Below the pieces are notes generated by a model, which was given only the letters and a program-made list of their open reading frames with translations, was not told the DNA's origin and made no database searches. Made by a program: the position numbers and the translations under genes. Shown piece by piece: positions 17,036-26,198 of a stretch of 64,000 nucleotides of DNA; positions within the stretch are counted from its first letter, which is position 1; each line of letters starts with the position of its first letter. This DNA is from Phenylobacterium sp. (GTDB lineage Bacteria; Pseudomonadota; Alphaproteobacteria; Caulobacterales; Caulobacteraceae), in assembly GCA_020402745.1 (NCBI GenBank), contig JADBYZ010000013.1, forward strand, positions 1 to 64,000, written 5' to 3'.

Positions 17036-17368
17036 TCATTCGTCAGGAATTCCAGACGCCCAGACCTCTGAGACCTTGTTGAGCTGCAACAGAACCGCGC
17101 CCAGCTCAGTCCCCACCGGCGTCAGAGCGTACCCCTGTCTGGGGAGGTGATCGACGATTCCGGCCCAGCGCAGTTCACTGAGCCGGGTCTGGAGAACGGT
17201 CGGCGACACATCGTCGCAGCGGGAGCGCAAGGCGCGCGAGGTGAGGGGGCCGTCCCTCAGTTCCCAAAGAATTCGCAGCGCCCACCTCCGGCTGATCAGG
17301 TCCAGAAGAACCATGATCGGTCGGTCGCCATTGAGGCTGAAGGACCCGGTGGAGGGAATGGTTGGCAT
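17036..17368 (-). CDS. HxlR family transcriptional regulator
   Basis: A 110-residue winged-helix regulator: NGDRPIMVLLDLISRRWALRIL is the HxlR N-terminal helix pair, followed by LRDGPLTSRALRSRC, VSPTVLQTRLSEL as the recognition helix, and YALTPVGTELG as the wing. The usual N-terminal cysteine of redox-sensing members is absent; a Cys lies in SRCDDVSP instead. I use the ATG at 17368, which has AGGAAGG upstream. The longer frame to 17491 would overlap the divergent gene. It probably controls that gene. Confidence 0.88.
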   Translation of the reverse strand: MPTIPSTGSFSLNGDRPIMVLLDLISRRWALRILWELRDGPLTSRALRSRCDDVSPTVLQTRLSELRWAGIVDHLPRQGYALTPVGTELGAVLLQLNKVSEVWASGIPDE

Positions 17369-17489
17369 GGCGCCTTCCTGGTGGGCTTGCCAGATTGCTA
17401 CAGTTTTGATAGCGATCTTGCGTGTTACACATTCCATAGCATGATCGCGGCCGGACCCAAAGAACCGGACGCCTGATGGAGAACCCGCC

Positions 17490-18062
17490 ATGGGTCGGAT
17501 CGCCCCCGCCAGCCCCCCCTTTCCCAGGAGCCTGGAGACCTATCTCAAGCGCGCCGCCAGCCGGGGGGTCCAGCCCCTCGTCCTATTCACCACCCTCGGC
17601 CGGAGCGAACGGGCCTGGACCCGCTTCAGCAACGGGTCCCTGCTGGACAGCGGATCTCCCCTTTCCCTCCGTGAGAGGGAGCTTGTGATCGACCGCACCA
17701 GCGCGCGCACCGGCTGCGAGTACGAGTGGGGGGTTCATATCCATCTCTTCGCAGAACGCGCCGGACTCTCCCGGGAGGAGGTCGCCGGAACCCTGTCGCA
17801 GTCCCTCGACCTCGGCCTTTGGTCTGAAAAGGAGGCGGTGCTTCTGTCCACCGTGGACGCCCTTCACGACCGTTCCACGCTCAGCGACCCCGAGTACCGG
17901 GACCTCGCCGGCCACTTCAACGAGGACCAGATTCTCGAGATTCTGCAGCTGACGGCCTTCTACCATCAGGTCGCCTTCCTCGCGAACGGGCTCGCCCTGC
18001 CGCTGGAGCCCTGGGCGGCGCGGTTCGCCGACTACAGGACGACCTCGGATCCGATCTCTTGA
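17490..18062 (+). CDS. Carboxymuconolactone decarboxylase (AhpD-like) family protein
   Basis: A 190-residue all-helical protein. LSLRERELVIDRTSARTGCEYEWGVHIHLFAE is the family core, with His residues at the active-site region and only one of the two AhpD cysteines (CxxxW instead of CxxC). LTAFYHQVAFLANGL follows near the end. It therefore looks more like the decarboxylase/uncharacterised branch than a peroxidase partner. It is divergent from the HxlR regulator, an arrangement that is common for this family. The 121-base gap contains a GTGT-t-ACAC dyad (17422-17430). Confidence 0.83.
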   Translation: MGRIAPASPPFPRSLETYLKRAASRGVQPLVLFTTLGRSERAWTRFSNGSLLDSGSPLSLRERELVIDRTSARTGCEYEWGVHIHLFAERAGLSREEVAGTLSQSLDLGLWSEKEAVLLSTVDALHDRSTLSDPEYRDLAGHFNEDQILEILQLTAFYHQVAFLANGLALPLEPWAARFADYRTTSDPIS

Positions 18063-18105
18063 CCCCGCCGCCGCGATGGGCGCTGAATCCCATCACGCGG
18101 CGGGG
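18063..18105. other. Strong GC hairpin between genes
   Basis: Starts right after the stop codon at 18060-18062. The outer stem is CCCCGCCG (from 18063) with CGGCGGGG (to 18105), the inner stem GATGGG (18075-18080) with CCCATC (18089-18094), around an eight-base loop. There is no T tract, so it may be an imperfect terminator or a leader structure for the amidohydrolase, whose ribosome site begins ten bases later. Confidence 0.55.
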
Positions 18106-18125
18106 ACCGCGACGGAGGAGACGTC

Positions 18126-19877
18126 ATGGCCGGACAGGAACGCGCCTACGACCTGGTGATCCGCGGCGGGACCGTGATCGATGGCTCCGGCGCGCCGGGC
18201 TTCGGGGCCGATGTGGCGGTGAAGGACGGGCGGATCGCGGCCGTGGGCCGCATCGCCGGCTCGGGCGCGGAAGAGATTGACGCCCGCGGGAAGATCGTCA
18301 CCCCCGGCTTTGTCGACATCCACACCCACTATGACGGCCAGGTCACCTGGGACCACCACCTCACCCCCTCCGCCTGGCATGGGGTGACCACGGCGGTCAT
18401 GGGCAATTGCGGGGTCGGCTTCGCCCCCTGCCGACCCGAGGACCACGACCGGCTGATCCGGCTGATGGAGGGGGTGGAGGACATTCCGCATCCCGTCCTG
18501 GCCGAGGGCCTGCCCTGGAACTGGGAGAGCTATCCGGAGTACCTGCAGTCCCTGTCGGGACGCGCCTTCGACCTGGATGTCGGCGCCCAGCTGCCGCATG
18601 CGGCCCTGCGGGTCTTCGTCATGGGCGAGCGCGGGGCCAACCGCGAGCCGGCGACCCCCGCCGACATCGCCGCCATGGCGGCCCTGGCGAAGCGGGCCAT
18701 GGAGGCCGGCGCCCTGGGCTTCTCCACCTCGCGCACCCTCAACCACCGCACCTCCGACGGCCAGCCGACGCCCACCCTCACCGCCGCCGAGGACGAGCTG
18801 ATGGGCATCGCCATGGGCCTGAAGGCCGCCGGTCGCGGGGTGCTGCAGTTCGTCTCAGACTTCGCCGACCCGGCCGCCGAGTTCGGCCTGATGCGTCGGC
18901 TGGTGGAGGCTTCGGGCCGGCCCCTGTCCTTCAGCCTGCTGCAGGGCCCCAAGGCGCCCAACGCCTGGCGCGACCTCCTGGCCCACCTGTCCGCCGCCAC
19001 CGTCGACGGCCTGCCCATGCGGGCCCAGGTCGCCGGCCGGGGGGTGGGCGTCCTCCTCGGCTTCGAGCTCACCCTCAATCCCTTCAGCCATACCGAGGCC
19101 TGGAAGTCCGTCGCCGGCCTGCCCCTCGAGGCTCGGATGGCGCGCCTGGCGGACCCGTCGTTCCGGGCCGCCCTGCTGGACGATACCGTCGCCCCCGGCA
19201 GCGCGGCCATCGCCTCGCGCCTGACCCGGGACTGGGGCCACATGTACCTGATGGCCGAGACGCCGGATTACGAGCCAACCCGTCAGGATTCCATCGCCGC
19301 CCTCGCCGCGGCCCGGGGCGTCGCGCCTGAGCAGGTCGCCCTGCAGCACATGATGAGCCGCGGCGGGCGGGGCATGCTCTACCTGCCCTTCCTCAACTAT
19401 GCCGACGGCGGTCTGGATCCGGCCTACGACATGCTGCGCCATCCCGACTGCGTGGCCGGCCTGTCGGATGGCGGGGCCCATGTGGGCATGATCTGCGACG
19501 GCAGCTTCCCGACCACCAACCTGACCCTCTGGGCCCGGGACCGGACCCGGGGGCCGCGCCTGCCCCTCGAGCACATGGTCCGCCTTCAGACCCGGGCCAC
19601 GGCCGAGACCGTGGGCCTGCTGGACCGGGGCCTGGTGGCGCCGGGCCTGCGCGCCGACCTCAATGTCATCGACTTCGACCGGCTGGCGGTGGAGCCGCCC
19701 ACGGTGGGCTACGACCTGCCGGCGGGCGGGCGGCGGCTCCTGCAGAGGGCGCGGGGCTATGTCGCCACCCTGGTGGCCGGCCAGGTCACCTACCGGGACG
19801 GCGAGCCCACCGGCGCCCTGCCCGGCCGGCTGGTGCGCGGCGCCCAGGACGCCCCGGTCGCCCTGGCGGCGGAATAG
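18126..19877 (+). CDS. N-acyl-D-amino-acid deacylase-like amidohydrolase
   Basis: A 583-residue amidohydrolase. Metal-site motifs are [11 protein letters not shown] (HxH), the D-aminoacylase Cys segment [12 protein letters not shown], and the late acid [10 protein letters not shown]. The N- and C-terminal beta-sandwich parts ([12 protein letters not shown] at the start, [17 protein letters not shown] at the end) are typical. The family hydrolyses N-acyl-D-amino acids or related amides. The second metal ligand region is replaced by the VLQFVSDF-type sequence of a large uncharacterised subgroup, so I do not fix the substrate. ATG follows GGAGG. Confidence 0.86.
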   Translation: MAGQERAYDLVIRGGTVIDGSGAPGFGADVAVKDGRIAAVGRIAGSGAEEIDARGKIVTPGFVDIHTHYDGQVTWDHHLTPSAWHGVTTAVMGNCGVGFAPCRPEDHDRLIRLMEGVEDIPHPVLAEGLPWNWESYPEYLQSLSGRAFDLDVGAQLPHAALRVFVMGERGANREPATPADIAAMAALAKRAMEAGALGFSTSRTLNHRTSDGQPTPTLTAAEDELMGIAMGLKAAGRGVLQFVSDFADPAAEFGLMRRLVEASGRPLSFSLLQGPKAPNAWRDLLAHLSAATVDGLPMRAQVAGRGVGVLLGFELTLNPFSHTEAWKSVAGLPLEARMARLADPSFRAALLDDTVAPGSAAIASRLTRDWGHMYLMAETPDYEPTRQDSIAALAAARGVAPEQVALQHMMSRGGRGMLYLPFLNYADGGLDPAYDMLRHPDCVAGLSDGGAHVGMICDGSFPTTNLTLWARDRTRGPRLPLEHMVRLQTRATAETVGLLDRGLVAPGLRADLNVIDFDRLAVEPPTVGYDLPAGGRRLLQRARGYVATLVAGQVTYRDGEPTGALPGRLVRGAQDAPVALAAE

Positions 19878-19935
19878 GCCCGGTCGCCCCGACCCGACCC
19901 CTTCGCAGCCGGGTCGGGCCGCGCGATAGAGGGGC

Positions 19936-21774
19936 ATGTCCGACGATTCGCTCAAGGAGGCGCAGGAGGTCCTGCGCCGTGTCTTCGGACACTCCGGCTT
20001 CCGGGGGCTTCAGGCGCCGGTGATCGCCGAGATCCTGGCCGGGCGTCCGGCCCTGGCCGTCCTGCCCACCGGCGGGGGCAAGAGCGTCTGCTACCAGATC
20101 CCCGCCCTGCTGCGGCCCGGCCTCGGCCTGGTGGTCAGCCCCCTCATCGCCCTGATGGCCGATCAGGTGGCGGGCCTGGTCCAGGCCGGGGTGGCTGCGG
20201 CCCGGCTGGACTCCCTCACCGCCCCGGAGGCCCGGGGCGCCACCTGGGCGCGGATCGAGGCCGGGACCCTGGACCTGCTCTACGTCTCGCCGGAGGGCCT
20301 GCTGCAGCCCTGGATGCTGGAGCGGCTGTCGCAGGTTCGGCTCTCGGTCATCGCCATCGACGAGGCGCACTGCGTCAGCCAGTGGGGCCATGACTTCCGG
20401 CCGGAGTACCGGCAACTGGGCCAGCTGGCCGGCCTGTTCCCGGGGGTCCCGCGCCTCGCCGTCACCGCCACCGCCGACGCCCGCACCCGGCAGGACATCC
20501 GCGAGGGCCTGCACCTGGGGGAGGCCCGGGAGTTCGTCGCCTCCTTCGACCGGCCCGAGCTGGCCCTGTCCGCCGAGCGCAAGGCCGGGACGGGCCGCAA
20601 GCGGGTGCTGGAGCTGGCCAAGGCGCGGCGCGACCGGCCGGGGGTGATCTACGCCGGCTCGCGGGACGGGACGGAGGCCCTGGCCGCCGAGCTCTGCGCC
20701 GCCGGCCTGCCCGCCATGGCCTACCACGCCGGCCTCGATCGTGAGGTGCGCGAGCAGAGGCTGGCCGACTTCCTGGCCTCAGACGCCGCCGTCATGGTGG
20801 CCACCATCGCCTTCGGCATGGGGGTCGACAAGCCGGACGTCCGCTACGTGATCCACGCCGATCCGCCGGCCTCCATCGAGGCCTATTGGCAGGAGGTGGG
20901 CCGGGCCGGGCGCGACGGCGAGCCTGCCGAGGGGATCACCCTCTACGGGGCGGCGGACATGGCCTGGGCCCTGCGGCGGCTGGACGGCCAGGCCCTGTCC
21001 GATGAGGTCCGCGCGGTGCAGGTCCGCAAGGTGCGCCAGCTCTACGCCCTGCTGGACGGCGGGGCCTGCCGGACCGCAGCCGTGCGCCGGTATTTCGGCG
21101 AGGAGGGCGTCGCCGACTGCGGGCGCTGCGACAACTGTTTGAACCCTCCGAAGGGCGCGGACCTGACCCTCCAGGCCCAGAAGGTCCTGTCGGCGGCCCA
21201 CCGGCTGAACGGTCGGTATGGCCGGGGCCGGCTGGTGGAGCACCTCCTGGGCAAGACCCGGGAGCCCTCGGCCTTCGAGGCGGGCCTGAGCACCTTCGGG
21301 GTCGGGGCCGAGCTGTCGGCGGGGGACTGGCGCGGCCTGATCGACCAGCTGATCTTCGACGGCCTGCTGCGCGAGGACCCGAATGACGGCCGCCCCCTGA
21401 TCGGGCTGGGCGACGCCGGGGCGGTGCGCGCGGTCTACCGGGGGGAGCGACGGGTGGAGGGACGTCTTCCCACCGGTCGACCCGAGGCCGGAGCGACGCC
21501 GGGGCGACGCCGCCGCGACGCTTCGGAGACCGTCTTCGAGGGCGACCCGCAGCTCTTCGCCGCCCTTCGCGCCTGGCGCCGGGCCGAGGCGATCCGCCAG
21601 AAGGCGCCGCCCTATGTCATCTTCAGCGACCGCACCCTGGCCGAGATCGCGACCCGCAAGCCCGCCGATGCGGCGGCCCTGTCGCGGGTCAGCGGCGTGG
21701 GCGAGAGCAAGCTGGCCCGATACGGCCCCGCCGTCCTGGCCCTGGTGACGGGAGAGGTCCCGCCCGGCGACTGA
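19936..21774 (+). CDS. recQ: ATP-dependent DNA helicase RecQ
   Basis: A 612-residue 3'-5' helicase for recombination and stalled-fork repair. Order of parts: Walker A LPTGGGKSVCYQ (about residues 43-54), motif II DEAHCVSQWGHDFR with the aromatic-rich loop, motif VI VGRAGRDG, the zinc-binding Cys set ending CGRCDNC, the RQC winged helix, and an HRDC domain at the C-terminus. All catalytic motifs are present and the length is typical. It converges on the TonB receptor gene with three bases between stops. Confidence 0.96.
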   Translation: MSDDSLKEAQEVLRRVFGHSGFRGLQAPVIAEILAGRPALAVLPTGGGKSVCYQIPALLRPGLGLVVSPLIALMADQVAGLVQAGVAAARLDSLTAPEARGATWARIEAGTLDLLYVSPEGLLQPWMLERLSQVRLSVIAIDEAHCVSQWGHDFRPEYRQLGQLAGLFPGVPRLAVTATADARTRQDIREGLHLGEAREFVASFDRPELALSAERKAGTGRKRVLELAKARRDRPGVIYAGSRDGTEALAAELCAAGLPAMAYHAGLDREVREQRLADFLASDAAVMVATIAFGMGVDKPDVRYVIHADPPASIEAYWQEVGRAGRDGEPAEGITLYGAADMAWALRRLDGQALSDEVRAVQVRKVRQLYALLDGGACRTAAVRRYFGEEGVADCGRCDNCLNPPKGADLTLQAQKVLSAAHRLNGRYGRGRLVEHLLGKTREPSAFEAGLSTFGVGAELSAGDWRGLIDQLIFDGLLREDPNDGRPLIGLGDAGAVRAVYRGERRVEGRLPTGRPEAGATPGRRRRDASETVFEGDPQLFAALRAWRRAEAIRQKAPPYVIFSDRTLAEIATRKPADAAALSRVSGVGESKLARYGPAVLALVTGEVPPGD

Positions 21775-21777
21775 GCC

Positions 21778-23907
21778 TCAGAAGCGCAGCCGCACCCCCA
21801 CCGACCCCGTCCGCGGGGCGCCCGGCTGGACCCAGAGGGTGGCGAAGCTGTTGGTGTAGTAGGTTTCGTCGAACAGGTTCTGCACCTCGCCAAAGACCTC
21901 GACCTGGTCGGTGGCGCGCCAGGCGCCGAACAGCCGGACCAGGGTGTAGGCGGGCAGCTCGAACTTCGTCGCGGTCTCTCCGAGGCGCTCGCCCACATGC
22001 TGGACGCCGGCGCCGAGGCGAACCTCGGTTTCGCCAAGGGTGAAGTCGCGGGCGACCTGGCCGTTGAGGCTGTGCCGCGGCACGTTGATCAACCGGTCAC
22101 CCTTGCGGATCTGCAGGGAGAAGTTGGGGTCCAGGACGTCGGACCGGGCCTCGGCCTCGACATAGGCGTACGAGAGCAGGGCCTCGACGCCGCCCGGGAG
22201 GCGGCCGTTGAGATCGAACTCGACCCCCTGGCTGCCGGCCTTGCCGATGGGCAGGGAGAAGCCCGGATTGGCCGGGTCAGCGGCGAGAACCTGGCTCTTC
22301 TGCATCGAGAAGACGGCCAGGGTCCCCGTCAGGTCGCCGTTCAAGAGAGTGAAGCGGGCGCCGGCCTCGAAGGACCGGCTCGTCTCAGGATCAAAGATCT
22401 CGCCCTTGGCCGTGGCGCCGACATTGGCGCGGAAGCCCTCGCCGTAGGCGGCGAAGAAGGACAGGGACGGTGCGGCGGTCCAGACCAGGCCCACCTGCGG
22501 GCTGAGGCGGCTCTCCGAGCGGGTCTGGGACACGCCCGTCGCCCGGTTGAGACTCTCCAGCGAGAAGTCGTCATAGCGGACGCCCAGCCGGACCTGCAGG
22601 GACTCAGAGAGGTTGACCTGGTCCTGAAGGTAGAGGCCGACGGCCTCCTGCACATCAAGCCGGTTCGTCTGGGGCCCGGGGGTCGGCAGGGGGAACCGGC
22701 CATAGACCGGCGCGAAGACGTCAATGACGTTGGCGGCCTGGTCCGAGGGATTGCCGCTCACCGCCGCCGGCCGGAACCGCAGGAAGAACAGGCTGTTCTC
22801 GAAGCGGTCGAAGTCAGCGCCGGCAAGGAGGCGGTGGCGCACGCCGAGGGCCTGGAACTCGCCGGACAGCTCGCCCCGAAGGACAGCGTGATCGGCCTCG
22901 TAATCGCGGAACCGCCTCTGGCGGGAGAGGGACTTTCCGTCGACGTTCAGCTTCTGCCGGGAGGCGGCGAGCTCGGCCTCGGTGGAGAAGCCCGTCAGGT
23001 CTGTCGTCCGGAAGCCGGCGCCGAGCAGCAGGCTCCAGGCGGGGCTGAAGTCGTGCTGGATTTCCACCTGTTGCCCCGTGGCGTCTGCCTTGATGGAGCC
23101 GTCGCCGGGCTCACCCAGGAAGGTCCGTCGGTCCACCTTGCCCAGGACGCCGCCAATGGCCGGGACGCCGCGGTCGAAGGGCGCCTTCTGGCGGGTGACC
23201 TCCAGGTCGTAGGTGACCGTGGTGTCCTCACCCAGCCGGAACCCGAAGGAGGGCAGGAAGCCGTAACGCTCGGTGCTGACCGTCCGGCGGAAGCTGTCGG
23301 CTTCGTCGTAGAAGCCGATCAGGCGGGCCCCGAAGACCTCCCCGGCGGCGAGGTTGACGTCGGCCTCCGCCCGACGGGCGCTGAACCCGCCAAGGCTGGC
23401 GCTCACCGATCCTCCGGTCTCGCCGAACCGGGCCTTGCGGGTGACGATGTTCACCGTGCCCCCGGGCTCGCCGCGACCGAACAGGGCGGCGTTGGGGCCC
23501 TTCAGGATCTCGATACGCTCGACGCCGGCGACGTCCCGCGGGCCGCCGAAGCCGCGCCCGCCGTTGAAGCCGTTCACGAGATAGCCGCTGGGCAGGTTTT
23601 CGTCCCCGGCGAAGCCGCGCACCGCATAGGCGTCCCAGAGGCCGCCGAAATTGTTCTGCCGGGCGACCCCGGCGTTGAGGTCCAGGGCCTCCGTCAGCCC
23701 GGTGATGTTGTTGTCCTGAAGGGTGCGCTGCGAGATGACCGCGACGCTCTGGGGCGTTTCGGCGAGAGAGAATGCGCCAAGGTAGGCCTGCCTCTGACCC
23801 GTGACCACGAGCTCGGAGACCTTGGAGCCGCTCTCTGCAACGGCAGGACCGCCGACGAGGGCGAGGGCAGTGGTAAGGAGCAAGATCGACTTGGCGGTTG
23901 AGTTCAC
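21778..23907 (-). CDS. TonB-dependent siderophore-type outer-membrane receptor
   Basis: A 709-residue receptor. A signal peptide covers residues 1-24. A TonB box-like SELVVTGQ and the plug domain follow (TPQSVAVISQRTLQDNNITGL, GRGEPGGTVNIVTRKA), then the 22-strand barrel ending in VGVRLRF with the C-terminal Phe used for outer-membrane assembly. It resembles FhuA/FpvA-type ferric-siderophore receptors, but the ligand cannot be inferred. The start is GTG. It is divergent from the ABC genes across a 114-base region with palindromes. No Fur-type box was recognised. Confidence 0.92.
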   Translation of the reverse strand: MNSTAKSILLLTTALALVGGPAVAESGSKVSELVVTGQRQAYLGAFSLAETPQSVAVISQRTLQDNNITGLTEALDLNAGVARQNNFGGLWDAYAVRGFAGDENLPSGYLVNGFNGGRGFGGPRDVAGVERIEILKGPNAALFGRGEPGGTVNIVTRKARFGETGGSVSASLGGFSARRAEADVNLAAGEVFGARLIGFYDEADSFRRTVSTERYGFLPSFGFRLGEDTTVTYDLEVTRQKAPFDRGVPAIGGVLGKVDRRTFLGEPGDGSIKADATGQQVEIQHDFSPAWSLLLGAGFRTTDLTGFSTEAELAASRQKLNVDGKSLSRQRRFRDYEADHAVLRGELSGEFQALGVRHRLLAGADFDRFENSLFFLRFRPAAVSGNPSDQAANVIDVFAPVYGRFPLPTPGPQTNRLDVQEAVGLYLQDQVNLSESLQVRLGVRYDDFSLESLNRATGVSQTRSESRLSPQVGLVWTAAPSLSFFAAYGEGFRANVGATAKGEIFDPETSRSFEAGARFTLLNGDLTGTLAVFSMQKSQVLAADPANPGFSLPIGKAGSQGVEFDLNGRLPGGVEALLSYAYVEAEARSDVLDPNFSLQIRKGDRLINVPRHSLNGQVARDFTLGETEVRLGAGVQHVGERLGETATKFELPAYTLVRLFGAWRATDQVEVFGEVQNLFDETYYTNSFATLWVQPGAPRTGSVGVRLRF

Positions 23908-23921
23908 CGGGACCCCCGAAC

Positions 23922-23934
23922 GTTACAGTGTATC
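23922..23934. promoter_or_regulatory. Short dyad next to the TonB-receptor start
   Basis: GTTACA-g-TGTATC, an imperfect palindrome (one mismatch per arm), lies 14 bases upstream of the receptor GTG codon, about where transcription from the promoter at 23941-23968 would start. It shares the TGATAC half-site of the larger palindrome at 23962-23993 when read on the minus strand. Confidence 0.4.
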
Positions 23935-23940
23935 AGTTCC

Positions 23941-23968
23941 GTCTTAGCGACACCGACCGACCTGTCAA
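23941..23968 (-). promoter_or_regulatory. Candidate sigma-70-type promoter of the TonB receptor
   Basis: On the minus strand, TTGACA (23968-23963), a 16-base spacer and TAAGAC (23946-23941). The -35 hexamer is part of the left outer arm of the 32-base palindrome, so a factor bound there would affect polymerase access. Confidence 0.5.
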
Positions 23969-23993
23969 TGATACGTTATATCAGCATTGACAG
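23962..23993. promoter_or_regulatory. Nested 32-base palindrome between TonB receptor and ABC operon
   Basis: Outer arms CTGTCAATG (23962-23970) and CATTGACAG (23985-23993) pair perfectly. Inside them, TGATA (23969-23973) and TATCA (23979-23983) form a second dyad. Each outer arm holds an outward-facing TTGACA. The position between divergent genes fits a shared operator. No regulator gene adjoins it. Confidence 0.65.
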
Positions 23994-24021
23994 GGCGGCG
24001 GGCCCGGGAGAACAAGCAGGA

Positions 24022-24753
24022 ATGCTAGGTCCCACCGCCGCTGAACCCGCCGTAGAGATTCGCGACCTGCGTATCGAACGCGGTGGTGCGGAGGTGCTCA
24101 AGGGCCTGAGCCTGTCCGTCAGCGCCGGTGAGGTCTACGCCCTGCTTGGCGGCAATGGCGCGGGCAAGTCGACCACCCTGGCCGTGCTGATGGGCCTGCT
24201 GCGGCCTTCCGGCGGATCGGTGCAGGTGATGGGTCTTGACCCCGCGACACAGGCCGACGCCGTGCGCCGGCGGATCGCCTACCTGCCGGAGACCGTCGCC
24301 CTCTACGAGACCCTCAGCGCCTACGAGAACATCGCCTACTTCCTGGGCCTGTCCGGCGACCGACCCTCGAGGGCGGAGATGGATGCGGCCCTGGACGCGG
24401 CGGGGCTCCAGGCCGGGGCCCGGACCCGGCGGACCAGCGGCTTCTCCAAGGGCATGCGGCAGAAGGTGGCGATCGCCATGGCCCTCCTGCGGGAGGTCCC
24501 CGTCCTGCTCCTGGACGAGCCGACGACCGGCCTCGACCCGGTCGCGGCGTCGGACTTCAACGCCCTGGTGGGAGGCCTGCGCGAGCGGGGGGCGGCGGTC
24601 CTCATGGTGACCCACGACCTTCTGGGCGCGGCGGACTGCGCCGACCGGATCGGGTTCCTGGCGGGCGGCGGGATCGTCGAAGAGGTCCGGGCTGACGACG
24701 GGCTGGACGTCTTGGCGCTTCACCGCCGCTTTGGCGAGGCCGCCGCCGGATGA
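24022..24753 (+). CDS. ABC transporter ATP-binding protein
   Basis: A 243-residue ATPase subunit. Walker A is GGNGAGKST, the Q-loop region is YLPETVALYE, the signature is SGFSKGMRQK (a variant of LSGGQ), Walker B is VLLLDEPTTGLD, and the switch His is in MVTHD. It falls in the exporter/ABC-2-type branch related to NosF and gliding GldA ATPases. I place the start at the ATG at 24022 after AGCAGG. A frame open to 23968 would begin inside the palindrome. The stop overlaps the next ATG by four bases. Confidence 0.88.
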   Translation: MLGPTAAEPAVEIRDLRIERGGAEVLKGLSLSVSAGEVYALLGGNGAGKSTTLAVLMGLLRPSGGSVQVMGLDPATQADAVRRRIAYLPETVALYETLSAYENIAYFLGLSGDRPSRAEMDAALDAAGLQAGARTRRTSGFSKGMRQKVAIAMALLREVPVLLLDEPTTGLDPVAASDFNALVGGLRERGAAVLMVTHDLLGAADCADRIGFLAGGGIVEEVRADDGLDVLALHRRFGEAAAG

Positions 24754-26198
24754 GTCCGGTCCTGCACATCGCCGCCAACGAGCTGCGCCTCATGGCCCGG
24801 GCGAGGGTCGCCCAGCTGGCGATCGCCCTGGTGGTCATCCTGTCCGCCGTCGCCGCCCTGACCGCCATTTCTCAGGGCCGGGAGAGCCAGGAGATCCGGA
24901 GCCGTTTTCAGGCGCAGGCGGACCGGGAGTTCGATGGTCAGCCCGCCCGACACCCGCACCGGATGGTGCATTACGGACACTTCGTCTTCCGACCCCTGCC
25001 CGCCCTTGCGGGCTTTGATCCGGGCGTCGACGCCTTCACCGGATCGACCTTGTTCCTCGAGGGCCACAGGCAGAACAGCGCCAACTTCGGGGATGTCCGG
25101 CAGTCCTCCCTGCTGGTCCGGTTCGGCCAGCTGACCCCCGCCTTCGTGATCCAGGCGCTTGGACCCCTGGTGCTGATCTTCCTCGGCTTCGGCGCCATTG
25201 CGCGGGAACGGGACTCCGGCCTTTTGCGCCTGCACTTCACCCAGGGGGTGAGGGCCGGCCAGGTGGTTCTGGGAAAGGCCGCGGCGCTTTCGGTCGTCGC
25301 CGGGCTGATCCTGGCGCCGGCGCTCGGCGCCCTGGCCTGGCTCACCCTGGTCGGCGGCGCAGCGCCTGTGGCCGCCCTGACGCTGGCGGCGGGCTATGCG
25401 GCCTACCTGCTGGTCTGGGTGCTGGCCACCACCTCGATCTCCGCCCTGGCGCCGAGCAGCCGGACCGCCCTCGCCAGCCTTGTCGCCGCCTGGGCCCTGT
25501 CGGCGATCCTCGCCCCCCGGCTGGCGACCGACATCGCCCTTCTGGCGGCGCCCCAGCCAACCCGGCTGGAAACCGACATCGCCATCCAGCGGGACCTGAA
25601 AAAGATCGGCGACAGCCACAATCCCGACGACCCCCACTTCAACGCCTTCCGGGCTTCGGTCCTGAAGACCTACGGGGTGGCCCGCGTCGAGGACCTGCCG
25701 GTGAACTACCGGGGCCTGATCGCCATGGAGGGGGAGCGGCTGACCTCATCCCTCTTCGAGAGGTACGCCGAGCGCCAGTTCGCCGACCAGAGGCGCCAGT
25801 CCGGAATGGCCCTCGCCCTGGGGCTGGTCAGCCCGACCCTGGCGGTGCGGAGCCTGTCCATGGCCGCCTCGGGGACGGACCTGGAGGGTCACCGGCGGTT
25901 CCTGCGACAGGCGGAGGCCTACCGTTACGCCATCGTCCAGAGGCTGAACCGCCTCCAGGCGGAGCGCCTGACCTTCTCAGACGACAGCAAACGCAACAGT
26001 GACCCGGAGGCCGGCCGGCGGGTCCGGATCGATCCGGGCGCCTGGCGCCAGACCCCCGACTTCGTCTACCGGCCGGCCTCGACCTCAGAGGCCCTCGGGG
26101 CTGCGACCCCGGGGCTGCTGCTCCTGGGCGGCTGGCTGGCCCTGGCGGGCGGCCTCGCCTGGGCCGCCAGCCGCCGGCTGGAAAGGGCGGGGGCATGA
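24750..26198 (+). CDS. ABC-2-type permease with DUF3526 domain (first)
   Basis: A 482-residue membrane protein. The first TM is at about residues 18-42 (RVAQLAIALVVILSAVAAL). A large extracytoplasmic segment follows (about 43-130), then TM helices clustered at about 135-270 (FVIQALGPLVLIFLGFGAIARERDSGLL marks the ABC-2 pattern). A second large loop precedes a final TM near 455. The family occurs in multi-gene ABC exporters of unknown cargo, often near TonB receptors. Overlapping starts couple it to the ATPase and the second permease. Confidence 0.82.
   Translation: MSPVLHIAANELRLMARARVAQLAIALVVILSAVAALTAISQGRESQEIRSRFQAQADREFDGQPARHPHRMVHYGHFVFRPLPALAGFDPGVDAFTGSTLFLEGHRQNSANFGDVRQSSLLVRFGQLTPAFVIQALGPLVLIFLGFGAIARERDSGLLRLHFTQGVRAGQVVLGKAAALSVVAGLILAPALGALAWLTLVGGAAPVAALTLAAGYAAYLLVWVLATTSISALAPSSRTALASLVAAWALSAILAPRLATDIALLAAPQPTRLETDIAIQRDLKKIGDSHNPDDPHFNAFRASVLKTYGVARVEDLPVNYRGLIAMEGERLTSSLFERYAERQFADQRRQSGMALALGLVSPTLAVRSLSMAASGTDLEGHRRFLRQAEAYRYAIVQRLNRLQAERLTFSDDSKRNSDPEAGRRVRIDPGAWRQTPDFVYRPASTSEALGAATPGLLLLGGWLALAGGLAWAASRRLERAGA

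Noticed and set aside
21997-23901. A 634-residue open frame on the plus strand opposite the TonB receptor
   Set aside because: It is a codon-bias shadow of a real gene in high-GC DNA, with no recognisable domain and no ribosome site.
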